A stretch of DNA of 10,167 nucleotides from Sedimenticola sp. (GCA_027041035.1 JALULB010000198.1:1-10167), one strand, 5' to 3'. Numbered from the stretch's first letter, positions 1 through 6,915 are shown. Program-made: numbers and translations. The notes: generated by a model from the sequence alone, not told the origin.

Positions 1-70
1 CGGTTAGCTGAGTAGTTACAAATCGGATACCGGAACACGCCGCCCCAATCATCGCCAACGGGTACGACTT

Positions 71-79
71 TGCTATCAT
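71..79 (+). promoter_or_regulatory. possible extended -10 promoter of the endonuclease I-like gene
   Basis: TGCTATCAT fits the extended -10 pattern TGnTATAAT with one mismatch. It lies 27 bases before the start codon at 107. I see no convincing -35 hexamer, which is acceptable for extended -10 promoters. This is pattern matching only. Confidence 0.3.
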
Positions 80-106
80 CGGTTTTTTTCCACCGGAAAC
101 CCGCCG

Positions 107-871
107 ATGAATCCAGCTCTCGCCACCTTGTTCCTGCTGCTCGCCTGGACGACAGGCCGCGCCGCCCTCCCCGAATGCGAAAAACCCGACATCCCCGAAT
201 TTGACGACGCCAGCTACTACGCCAGAACCGTCGACCTCGAAGGCGACAAGCTGAAAGCCAAGCTCAACGAAACCATCACCCACGGCGACATACAGTCACT
301 CGATTGCGCGAGCCGGATTCTCGCCGAGCTACCGGGCGCCGGCGATGCCCCGCCGGTCTACGGCTGGCCCAGGGAGCGCGGCTTCCCGAACGACATCCAG
401 GACGCCTACTCCGACCTGTACAACCTGCTACCCGCGCGGCCCGCTTTCCAGGCAAGCGGCGGCGACAGCCGGAAATGGCGCATCCCGGACCGACTGAAGG
501 GCGATATCGCGCGGGTCATACTCTATATGGATACCCGCTACGACGGCGACGACGCCAGCCTGACCCCCGACCTCGCGTTGACCCGTGGCCCGGCCCCGGC
601 GAACAAGAACAGCCTGGGCCGGCTGTGCGATTTCCTCGAATGGCATCGACAGGACCCGGTCGACGCGACGGAGAAACAGCGCAACGACCTGATCTGGCAG
701 TGGCAGGGCAACCGCAATCCCTACGTCGACCACCCCGAGCTCGTGACAAAAGTCTGGCAGGTCGATTGCTCACTACCGGATATCAGCGACCGCGAAGGCC
801 TGCTGAAGCGCATCGAGCAACTGGAAAAGGAACTGCACGCGATCAAACGGCAATTGATGGAAGAAAGCTGA
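107..871 (+). CDS. secreted endonuclease I-family protein, probably catalytically inactive
   Basis: The protein has 254 residues. Residues 1-20 form a signal peptide (hydrophobic stretch, cleavage probably after RAA), so it should be exported to the periplasm or beyond. The body resembles the endonuclease I family (EndA/NucM/Vvn; secreted metal-dependent nucleases). The N-terminal SYYAR..LEGDKLKAKL pattern is at 37-52, WPRERGF at 87-93, DLYNLLPA at 103-110, KGDIARVILYMDTRYDG at 131-147, LEWHRQDPV at 177-185 and GNRNPYVDHPEL at 201-212. Active members carry E-H before the V-W-P motif and an Asn in a VNxxRxN segment. Here these positions read V84-Y85 and, by my alignment, Gln115, so the general-base His and the metal ligands look absent. 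Residues 226-251 look like a charged amphipathic helix. The ATG at 107 is chosen because it begins the signal peptide, although no strong ribosome site precedes it. Membership is by remembered motifs, not a search. The next gene starts 70 bp downstream. Confidence 0.72.
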   Translation: MNPALATLFLLLAWTTGRAALPECEKPDIPEFDDASYYARTVDLEGDKLKAKLNETITHGDIQSLDCASRILAELPGAGDAPPVYGWPRERGFPNDIQDAYSDLYNLLPARPAFQASGGDSRKWRIPDRLKGDIARVILYMDTRYDGDDASLTPDLALTRGPAPANKNSLGRLCDFLEWHRQDPVDATEKQRNDLIWQWQGNRNPYVDHPELVTKVWQVDCSLPDISDREGLLKRIEQLEKELHAIKRQLMEES

Positions 872-941
872 TCGGTCAAAAGGCATCTCGATTTTGGTAT
901 ATAGTCACCGCCAGCTACCGGAATCCATTCCAGCGCATACG

Positions 942-2777
942 ATGAAAATACTGTTTGCTGTACTGTTTTCTCTCGGAATCGCATCCCCCGCCGTCGCCGA
1001 TACCATCGATATCGGCGTGCTCGCCTACGAAGGCAGGCAACAGGCATTGGAACGCTGGCAGCCCACGGCGGACTATCTGTCGCGACGGCTCGCGCCTCAC
1101 CGTTTCCGCATCGTGCCACTGACCCACGAGGAGTTCGACTACGCGATCAAGAAGGATCAGTTGAGCTTTGCCCTGACGAATCCCGGCCACTACGTGCGCC
1201 TCGAAGTGAACCACGGCGCCTCGCCCATCGCCACCTTTATCACCCGATTCAAGGACCAGACGCTGAAGCGCCTCAGCGCCGTGATCTTCACCCGCGCCGA
1301 CAGCACCCTGAGCCATCTCGACGACCTGAAGGGACATCGCCTGGCGGCGGTCAGTCGGGAGGCCTTCGGCGGTTTCCAGCTCGCCCGGGACGCCTTGCTG
1401 AACCAGGGTATCGATGTGCTCGACGACATGCGCGTCGACTGGCTGGGTTTCCCTCACGCGGATGTCGTGCAAGCGGTGCTGAACGGGCATGCGGATGCCG
1501 GCGTGGTGCGCAGCGGCGTGCTGGAGAAGATGGCGAGTCGACACCAGATCGACCTGTCACGCATCCGCGTGCTCGACCGCCGGTCGGAAGAGGAACTTCC
1601 GCTGCTGCACAGCGTTGCGCTGTTTCCCGAATGGCCTTTCGCCAGATTGCCGAGCACCGACTGCGAACTGGCAAAGCGGGTTACCATCGCGCTGATGCAG
1701 ATGCAACCGAACGACGAAGCCGCGATCCAGTCCGGTGGCGCCGGCTGGACCATTCCATTGGATTATTCTGCCGTGCACCGCGTGTTGCACCGCCTGGAGG
1801 TCGAGCCCTATCCACCAGAACCCTTGTCGTTGCTCCGGCTGGCGCGGGTCTATGGACACTGGCTGACCGCCCTCGCGCTGCTGCTGCTGATCAGCCTAGC
1901 GGCGTCGATACGCTTCTTCCGCGCCAACAAACAACTGCGCACCACCCAACTGGCCCTGCACAGACACCAGGGACAATTGGAGGAAACCGTGCAACAACAC
2001 ACCGCCGAATTGCGTCGTGCAAACCGCTCGTTGCGCGAGGAGATTGCCAGTCACATGACGATGGAACAAACCCTGAGTCGAGGCTGTTCCGCGATGCAGG
2101 CGCTCTGTGGCATCTTCCTGCGCGACGACCTCAGCCGTCGGCAGCGCCTGTATTCCATTGTTGATTCACTGCGCCAGTACCTGGGCTCGGAGAGTGTTCT
2201 GCTGTCACGCTGTCGGGAGGGACGTTTCGAGGCCTTTGGCCGCAACCCCACGAACGAAACGGACTCAGTGCCGCTTTCGCAATCGCTCGCCGAGCAAGCC
2301 ATCTCCAGCAAACAGATTCTGGCGCGGGAAGACAGCGACGGATGGAAACGCTATATCGCCTGCCCGGTTTTCGTCGGTGGAGAACTGTGTTGCCTGCTCG
2401 AATTCTCGACCTCGCAGCCATACCCGCGAGGCAGGCCGGATGATCAGCGTGCCGCCCAGGCATTCAGCCTGGAATTACTCAACCTGATTTCACAATGGGT
2501 GGGCCACGAGATGTTGCTGCTCGAACAGCTTGAGGAAAGCGAGAGCCGACGCCTCGACATCCAGCGACGTTTCGCCTCCATCTCACCACGCGAGAAGGAG
2601 GTACTGACGCTATTGGTGCGCGGTGAATCGACGAAATCCATGGCCCGGGCGCTCAATCTCAGCACCAAGACAATCGAGATGCATCGCGCCAACCTGATCC
2701 GCAAGACCCAGGCAAAGTCCTCGACGGAACTCGTACAACTTACTGTTCTGGCGGAGGTTTGCCTGGACACCCAGTAA
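942..2777 (+). CDS. membrane-bound sensor-regulator: PhnD/TtrS-like periplasmic domain, GAF-like region and LuxR-type HTH
   Basis: The protein has 611 residues. A signal peptide (1-19, ending SPAVA) leads into a periplasmic solute-binding domain of the PhnD/TtrS type (about 20-295), with typical elements such as IGVLAYEGR at 24-32 and LTNPGHY at 78-84. A membrane helix follows at about 305-325, then a charged coiled coil (327-380), a GAF-like region (about 385-520), and a LuxR/FixJ-type HTH (546-605) with the hallmark SPREKEVLTLLVRGES and LSTKTIEMHRANLIRKT. There is no histidine kinase core, so ligand binding outside is probably passed straight to DNA binding inside. TtrS of the tetrathionate response has the same sensor domain but ends in a kinase. 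The ATG at 942 is preferred over an upstream TTG at 894 because the signal peptide starts there. A transporter gene begins 191 bp downstream in the same direction and is a likely target. The ligand is unknown. The HTH and sensor fold are secure; the GAF call is weaker. Confidence 0.85.
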   Translation: MKILFAVLFSLGIASPAVADTIDIGVLAYEGRQQALERWQPTADYLSRRLAPHRFRIVPLTHEEFDYAIKKDQLSFALTNPGHYVRLEVNHGASPIATFITRFKDQTLKRLSAVIFTRADSTLSHLDDLKGHRLAAVSREAFGGFQLARDALLNQGIDVLDDMRVDWLGFPHADVVQAVLNGHADAGVVRSGVLEKMASRHQIDLSRIRVLDRRSEEELPLLHSVALFPEWPFARLPSTDCELAKRVTIALMQMQPNDEAAIQSGGAGWTIPLDYSAVHRVLHRLEVEPYPPEPLSLLRLARVYGHWLTALALLLLISLAASIRFFRANKQLRTTQLALHRHQGQLEETVQQHTAELRRANRSLREEIASHMTMEQTLSRGCSAMQALCGIFLRDDLSRRQRLYSIVDSLRQYLGSESVLLSRCREGRFEAFGRNPTNETDSVPLSQSLAEQAISSKQILAREDSDGWKRYIACPVFVGGELCCLLEFSTSQPYPRGRPDDQRAAQAFSLELLNLISQWVGHEMLLLEQLEESESRRLDIQRRFASISPREKEVLTLLVRGESTKSMARALNLSTKTIEMHRANLIRKTQAKSSTELVQLTVLAEVCLDTQ

Positions 2778-2805
2778 AAACCCTGTATGAATCCAGGTGT
2801 TTTTT
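2776..2805 (+). terminator. probable rho-independent terminator after the sensor-regulator gene
   Basis: AAAAACCCTG (2776-2785) pairs with CAGG-T-GTTTTT (2794-2804) with a single bulged T and an 8-base loop, and the right arm runs into six T residues. It overlaps the last bases of the TAA stop at 2775-2777. The A and T arms make it potentially bidirectional. The GC core is only about 5 bp, so strength is uncertain. It suggests that the transporter gene downstream has its own promoter. Confidence 0.55.
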
Positions 2806-2930
2806 CCAGTTGTACCGCGAATATTTACTCTCTAAGTTGGCCTATCGGGGCTGGCCTCCGCCATCCCCTGACGCACGTACCCCGACCCATGAGATCACAT
2901 GATTGGGAACGCGTCCTTACGTAATAAGAC

Positions 2931-2964
2931 CGGGCAAGAAACGCCTGCCCGCATCAGAGGAGAG
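2931..2964 (+). promoter_or_regulatory. leader hairpin and strong ribosome binding site of the YeiH-like gene
   Basis: CGGGCA (2931-2936) and TGCCCG (2946-2951) form a perfect 6-bp inverted repeat with a 9-base loop. Just after it lies AGAGGAGAG (2956-2964), a strong Shine-Dalgarno sequence 4 bases before the ATG at 2969. The ribosome site decides this start over the longer frame that begins with TTG at 2903. The hairpin ends 4 bases before the ribosome site and could affect translation; that role is inference. Confidence 0.5.
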
Positions 2965-2968
2965 TAAT

Positions 2969-4525
2969 ATGGTCTACACCAAGAAAAGTCCGGCGCTCTT
3001 GATCATGGGGATAATCCTCCTGGCGATAGGCGCAACCGTCAGCCTGGGTCTGCAGGATGGCCTGATCAAGTACCTGCACACCTCGAAACACATCGGAGAG
3101 ATGACTACGCTCTCTTACATCTTTGGCACCATCGCGGTGATCGTCGGGATCTGGTATCTGGTCGGCACGCACAAGGAGGGCCACCTGGATTATTACGGTT
3201 CCTCGGTGGCTGGAGCAGTATTCATCTTCCTGATCGCAATGGGCGTGCGCTGGTACCTGGCGCCTTGGATCGCGGTGATGAGCAAGGCGATGGGTCCGGT
3301 GATGGGCGCGAAGTACCTGCATCAGGTGCTCGGGCTCAACTACGTGGTACTCGGCATCATCGCCGGTATCATCACCGTGAACGTTTTCAAGATTCCGGAA
3401 TGGGCGCAGAACGGCGTGCGGTTGTCGCGGCTGGCGTTGAAGACCGGCGTGATCCTGCTCGGCACCCTGTACAGCCTGGCCGAGCTGGCGCATCTTGGAC
3501 GCCTGTCAGTGATGCTGATCGGCATCTTTGTCCTCGGTTCGGTGGGTTTCGTGTTATGGATGGGGCGGCGTAAAAATCTGCCGAACTCCATGACCGGCGT
3601 GCTCTCGGCGGGCATGGGCGTCTGCGGCGTCTCGGCGACGGTGGCGGCCTCGCCGGTGGTTCAGGCCAAATCGGTGGAGATCGCCTATACCATCGGCACC
3701 ATCCTGCTGTGGGGCGTGGGCTGCATGTTCATCTTCCCCGTCGTGGGTCAGCTATTGGGTCTTGGCCATATTCAGTTCGGCGCCTGGGCGGGCACCGGCA
3801 TTCTGAACTCGGCCCAAGTCGCCGGAGCCGCCCTCGCCTTCCAGCCGGACGGCATCGAAACCCTCAAGGTCGCGGAGATCTTCAATATCACCCGGGTGTT
3901 ATTTCTGCCGATCATCGTGATGTGGCTGGCCATCTGGTATGTGAAGAACGAACAGGGCGCCGAATCGGTGAATATCGGCAAGGTCGTCATCGGAAAGTTC
4001 CCGATCTTCGTTCTCGGCTTCATCCTGATGTTTGCGCTGTCCTCCACCGGCATCTTCTCGCCGCCCAACCACTACAAGGGCAAATACTTCGATAACAACA
4101 TCGCGGCCAGCAAGCTGCTGAGCGACCAGCAGATCGCCCTGTTGCGGGCGGAAGCCGACAAGGTTCAGCGTGTCGATCGCGGCGAGGCGCTGCAACGGCT
4201 GATCGAGAACCGAAAGGTCGCCAGCATCGACGACGACGCGACCCTGCGCGGCCTGGTGAATGCCAGGGTGCTGTCCAAGGATGCCAACAAGATCCTCAAG
4301 GGCGCGCACAAGGCAGTTCGGCATACCGCGAAGAAGATCAAGAAATTCCGCCAGTGGATCACCTTGCTGTTCGCCTTCGGTCTCACCGGGCTGGGCATGC
4401 AGATCACCCTGTCATCGATCAAGCAGGCAGGTGGCCAACCACTGGTCATCGGCGGTATCGTCGGCACTGCCAAGGCGGTATTGTCACTGGTCGTGGTGAT
4501 GTTGTTCGTATCGGAAACCATTTAA
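2969..4525 (+). CDS. YeiH/UPF0324-family membrane transporter (putative sulfate exporter type), enlarged
   Basis: The protein has 518 residues and is an inner-membrane protein with many hydrophobic helices. The family signature (Cons_hypoth698) is clear: GVLSAGMGVCGVSATVAASPVVQAK at 210-234 followed by EIAYTIGTILLWG, FGAWAGTGILNSAQVAGAA at 270-288 and NITRVLFLPIIV at 306-317. The family's C-terminal block is LTGLGMQITLSSIKQAGGQPL at 472-492. Relatives such as E. coli YeiH have roughly 350 residues. This one has about 100 extra N-terminal residues with additional membrane helices (about 8-28, 49-66, 78-94). It also has a hydrophilic, Lys/Arg/Asp-rich stretch at about 365-460 inserted before the last helices. 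The family is annotated as putative sulfate exporters from limited evidence, and the substrate here is unknown. The start at 2969 follows the ribosome site AGAGGAGAG. The sensor gene upstream and the small membrane protein 14 bp downstream suggest a functional unit. Confidence 0.85.
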   Translation: MVYTKKSPALLIMGIILLAIGATVSLGLQDGLIKYLHTSKHIGEMTTLSYIFGTIAVIVGIWYLVGTHKEGHLDYYGSSVAGAVFIFLIAMGVRWYLAPWIAVMSKAMGPVMGAKYLHQVLGLNYVVLGIIAGIITVNVFKIPEWAQNGVRLSRLALKTGVILLGTLYSLAELAHLGRLSVMLIGIFVLGSVGFVLWMGRRKNLPNSMTGVLSAGMGVCGVSATVAASPVVQAKSVEIAYTIGTILLWGVGCMFIFPVVGQLLGLGHIQFGAWAGTGILNSAQVAGAALAFQPDGIETLKVAEIFNITRVLFLPIIVMWLAIWYVKNEQGAESVNIGKVVIGKFPIFVLGFILMFALSSTGIFSPPNHYKGKYFDNNIAASKLLSDQQIALLRAEADKVQRVDRGEALQRLIENRKVASIDDDATLRGLVNARVLSKDANKILKGAHKAVRHTAKKIKKFRQWITLLFAFGLTGLGMQITLSSIKQAGGQPLVIGGIVGTAKAVLSLVVVMLFVSETI

Positions 4526-4539
4526 CGAGGTATAACGTC

Positions 4540-4704
4540 ATGACTGACAAGAAAAGCCAGGATATCGACCTTCAGGAAGAATCCGGGATGAAGTTTCATC
4601 GCGGTTCGGCGCTGTCGATTTTCTCCAGCGATCGCATGGAGGATCTCATCGCACTGGTATTGTCGATGCTCATCGCGCTGAGCGTGTATCTGTTCGTCAA
4701 TTGA
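4540..4704 (+). CDS. small single-helix membrane protein, possible transporter partner
   Basis: The product has 54 residues. Residues 1-33 are polar and mixed-charge (Lys, Asp, Glu, Ser). Residues 36-53 (DLIALVLSMLIALSVYLFV) form one membrane helix that ends one residue before the C-terminus, so the protein is probably tail-anchored with its N-terminus in the cytoplasm. The ATG is 14 bp after the transporter stop and is preceded by AACGAGG at 4524-4530, an acceptable ribosome site, so translation in an operon with the transporter is likely. I do not recognise a family. Small helices encoded right after a transporter often stabilise or regulate it, and that is the most natural guess. The stop codon is one base before the palindromic element at 4706. 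Confidence 0.7.
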   Translation: MTDKKSQDIDLQEESGMKFHRGSALSIFSSDRMEDLIALVLSMLIALSVYLFVN

Positions 4705-4705
4705 G

Positions 4706-4874
4706 CTAGGAGCCTGTCGGGTTTAACGCTGATCTACTGCGGAAAAGCCGGATTTGGTCCTATTTCCCGATCTTTCTCGTCAAATAGCGGTGCTATTCTC
4801 CTCAAAAGATCGAAAAATAGGCCTCAAACCGGTCTTTCCCTCGCCACGATCGGTCAAACCCGACAGACTCCTAG
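4706..4874. repeat. 169-bp palindromic repeat element with 19-bp terminal inverted repeats (MITE-like)
   Basis: The ends CTAGGAGCCTGTCGGGTTT (4706-4724) and AAACCCGACAGACTCCTAG (4856-4874) are inverted repeats with one mismatch. The inside is also a long imperfect palindrome: CCGG 4748-4751 with 4829-4832, CCTATTT 4759-4765 with AAATAGG 4815-4821, CGATCTTT 4768-4775 with AAAGATCG 4805-4812, and AATAGC 4783-4788 with GCTATT 4792-4797 around a GGT loop. No reading frame is evident. The outer CTAG or TA could be a target duplication but is part of the palindrome, so this cannot be decided. The parent element is unknown. As RNA it would be one long hairpin and could act as the 3' end of the transporter operon. 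Confidence 0.7.
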
Positions 4875-5138
4875 TAAGTTACATCCCTGTAACGATCACA
4901 TTTTTTGCCTTGATCTGACGCGTTTCAGCGGCGATCTGAGCAGTTACCCTTCATTTGATCTACTCGCTGAGTGGTTACGAAAACTCACGAGTAACGCCTG
5001 CCCTCGCTTGTTTCATGTATTCTCCGGGCTGCTATCGATAGCGTCTCGGTGCTGTGTCGCTGAGTTGTTCTTTTCGACGTGATGGATTACAATCCACTGT
5101 TCACCGTAATTTTTCCGCTACAGTATTCCGAGGCGATC
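4875..5138. other. non-coding interval between the palindromic element and rpmE
   Basis: I see no plausible gene here. The interval holds a perfect inverted repeat GTTACA-TCCC-TGTAAC (4878-4893), two direct copies of a CTGAGTAGTTAC-like motif 31 bp apart (4936-4947 and 4967-4978), a GTAAC inverted against the second copy (4991-4995), and the perfect 12-bp palindrome GCTATCGATAGC (5031-5042). The rpmE promoter lies at its right end. Confidence 0.5.
5065..5093 (+). promoter_or_regulatory. probable sigma-70 promoter of rpmE
   Basis: TTGTTC (5065-5070) as -35 and TACAAT (5088-5093) as -10 are separated by 17 bp. Transcription would start near 5100, giving a leader of about 40 bases. The -10 lies inside the inverted repeat TGGATT-AC-AATCCA (5083-5096), which could be a protein binding site. 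Confidence 0.5.
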
Positions 5139-5339
5139 ATGAAACCGGATATTCATCCAGAATACAAATCAATCGAAGTAACATGCAGCTGTGGTAACCA
5201 ATTCGTTACTCGGTCTACTTTGTGCCGTGATTTGCATATCGAGGTATGCTCTGCTTGCCATCCTTTCTATACGGGACAGCAGAAGATCATGGATTCCGCT
5301 GGCCGGGTCGATAAATTTCGCAAGAGATACAGCCGTTGA
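5139..5339 (+). CDS. rpmE: 50S ribosomal protein L31, zinc-binding form
   Basis: The protein has 66 residues, close to the usual length of about 70. It shows the L31 pattern: [10 protein letters not shown] at the N-terminus, the zinc ligands C16 and C18 (CSCGN) and C37 and C40 ([13 protein letters not shown]), and the C-terminal [10 protein letters not shown]. The four cysteines place it in the C+ type that binds zinc, rather than the zinc-free YkgM type made under zinc limitation. It is part of the large ribosomal subunit near the central protuberance. The start at 5139 is preferred over an in-frame ATG at 5079 because it gives the conserved N-terminus and has CGAGG at 5129-5133. A strong terminator follows 22 bp after the stop, so it is probably monocistronic. 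Confidence 0.97.
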   Translation: MKPDIHPEYKSIEVTCSCGNQFVTRSTLCRDLHIEVCSACHPFYTGQQKIMDSAGRVDKFRKRYSR

Positions 5340-5361
5340 TGTCCGCTTCGGTCGCTCGCGC

Positions 5362-5390
5362 AAAAGGCACCCACGGGGTGCCTTTTTTGT
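5362..5390 (+). terminator. rho-independent terminator of rpmE
   Basis: GGCACCC (5366-5372) pairs perfectly with GGGTGCC (5376-5382) around an ACG loop. It is flanked by AAAA on the left and TTTTTT on the right, which extends the stem and gives the T tract. It is 22 bp after the rpmE stop. Confidence 0.92.
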
Positions 5391-5409
5391 TTCGGGGTGC
5401 CAGTGCGGC

Positions 5410-5442
5410 GAGTCACTCTTGGGGTTTTCCTTCGAGTGATTC
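5410..5442 (+). promoter_or_regulatory. hairpin in the region upstream of malic enzyme
   Basis: GAGTCACTC (5410-5418) pairs with GAGTGATTC (5434-5442) with a single G-T pair, leaving a 15-base loop. It lies between the rpmE terminator and the malic enzyme start, about 85 bp before the latter. It could be an operator or a leader structure. I see no clear promoter in 5391-5525. Confidence 0.3.
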
Positions 5443-5525
5443 ATGGTGTATCGGCTGGCCACCCATAGGCTCACTGAAGGCGCCTGCAAGCGTGGCGCAA
5501 AGTACTCGGTGGGAGGGCGGGAATC

Positions 5526-6791
5526 ATGTCATCGGATGATGGTAAATCGATCGATAGCGCATTGAACGCGGCGGCACTCGATTATCATGCCCATCCGACG
5601 CCGGGCAAGATCGCGATGATGCTGACCAAGCCGGCGGACAGCCCAGAGGACCTCGCGCTGGCCTACACCCCGGGTGTTGCCGAGCCGGTGCGGGAGATAG
5701 TGAGGGATCCGCTGAATGCGTATAAATATACCGCGAAGGGCAATCTGGTTGCGGTGATTACCGACGGTTCGGCGGTTCTCGGGCTGGGTAATACCGGAGC
5801 GTTGGCGGGTAAGCCGGTCATGGAAGGCAAGGGCGTGCTGTTCAAGCGCTTTGCCGATATCGACGTGTTCGATATCGAGGTGAACGTGGACAATCCTCAG
5901 TCCTTCATCGAGACAGTCGTTCATATCGCGGATACCTTCGGCGGTATCAATCTGGAGGATATTGCCGCTCCCCATTGTTTCGAGATCGAACAAGCGCTGG
6001 TGAATCGACTGGATATCCCGGTTTTCCATGATGACCAACACGGCACCGCGATCATTATTGCCGCCGGCCTGCTCAACGCATTGGAACTACAGGGCAAGAC
6101 CTTGGCGGACGCTCGCATCGTCGTGCTTGGTGCCGGGGCCGCCGGGATTGCGTCGGTGCGTCTGTTGACCTGTTTGGGGGCGCGTCGCGGGAATATCCTC
6201 GTACTGGATCGCAACGGCGTCATTCACACGGGAAGAAAGGATCTCAATCCATTCAAGTGGGGTGTGGCGGCGGATTCGGCGTGTCGTTCCCTGCGGGATG
6301 CCATGTCAGGCGCCGATGTGTTTATCGGAGTATCGGGGCCTGATCTGGTCAGCCCGGAGATGCTGTCCTCGATGGCGCCTCGACCGATCGTGTTCGCGCT
6401 TTCCAATCCGGTCCCGGAGATACGTCCAGAGGTGGCGGAAGCGGTGCGTAGTGATCTCATCATGGCGACCGGTCGCAGTGATTACCCCAACCAAGTAAAC
6501 AATGTGTTGGGTTTCCCGTTCATCTTCCGCGGGGCGCTGGATGTCCGCGCCTGCTGTATCAACGATCAGATGCAGGTCGCGGCGGTGCATGCTCTCAAAG
6601 CGTTGACCCATGAGCCGGTTCCGACGAGATTGCTGGATACCTATGGTCTCGATACCTTGGCGTTCGGCCCTTCCTACATTATCCCGAAGCCGCTCGATTC
6701 CCGCTTGAAAGCAGTGGTCTCCGGTGCCGTGGCGAGAGCAGCTGTAGAGACAGGCGTGGCGCGCTGTCCCTTGCCGGAGAGATACCGCTGA
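5526..6791 (+). CDS. malic enzyme (oxaloacetate-decarboxylating malate dehydrogenase), short form
   Basis: The protein has 421 residues and is cytoplasmic. It catalyses oxidative decarboxylation of malate to pyruvate and CO2 with NAD or NADP. Visible motifs are AYTPGVAEP (46-54, catalytic Tyr47), [23 protein letters not shown] (85-107, catalytic Lys probably K102), INLEDI (141-146, metal ligands E144 and D145) and HDDQHGT (168-174, D169/D170). The Rossmann motif [11 protein letters not shown] is at 200-210, followed by ALSNPVPEI at 291-299. The length matches the bacterial short form. The phosphotransacetylase-like domain that makes MaeB about 760 residues long is absent. The start is supported by GGGAGGGCGGG about 7 bases upstream. 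Malate dehydrogenase follows 124 bp downstream in the same direction. Cofactor preference cannot be settled by eye. Confidence 0.95.
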   Translation: MSSDDGKSIDSALNAAALDYHAHPTPGKIAMMLTKPADSPEDLALAYTPGVAEPVREIVRDPLNAYKYTAKGNLVAVITDGSAVLGLGNTGALAGKPVMEGKGVLFKRFADIDVFDIEVNVDNPQSFIETVVHIADTFGGINLEDIAAPHCFEIEQALVNRLDIPVFHDDQHGTAIIIAAGLLNALELQGKTLADARIVVLGAGAAGIASVRLLTCLGARRGNILVLDRNGVIHTGRKDLNPFKWGVAADSACRSLRDAMSGADVFIGVSGPDLVSPEMLSSMAPRPIVFALSNPVPEIRPEVAEAVRSDLIMATGRSDYPNQVNNVLGFPFIFRGALDVRACCINDQMQVAAVHALKALTHEPVPTRLLDTYGLDTLAFGPSYIIPKPLDSRLKAVVSGAVARAAVETGVARCPLPERYR

Positions 6792-6915
6792 CGATTCCCG
6801 GCTGTCGGCGTATCCGCGATGAACTATGATCAGAAGCGCGAACAGTCGTTTCCGCTGTGAATCTGTTTTCGGTTTGCGCCGGTCTGACTCGTTGGATTGA
6901 CTTGGAGGAGGGCGT

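Noticed and set aside
894..941. Upstream TTG start of the sensor-regulator
   Set aside because: It would put 16 polar residues before an obvious signal peptide beginning at 942.
304..945. Long + strand frame overlapping the endonuclease I-like gene
   Set aside because: Its product is rich in Arg, Pro and Gly with no recognisable domain, as expected from an alternative frame of GC-rich coding DNA. The overlapping frame has a signal peptide and family motifs.
4706..4874. The palindromic element as an intact insertion sequence
   Set aside because: It is far too short and has no transposase frame.
5526..6791. Full-length MaeB-type malic enzyme
   Set aside because: The frame ends at 421 residues with a normal C-terminus, and no phosphotransacetylase-like domain follows before mdh.
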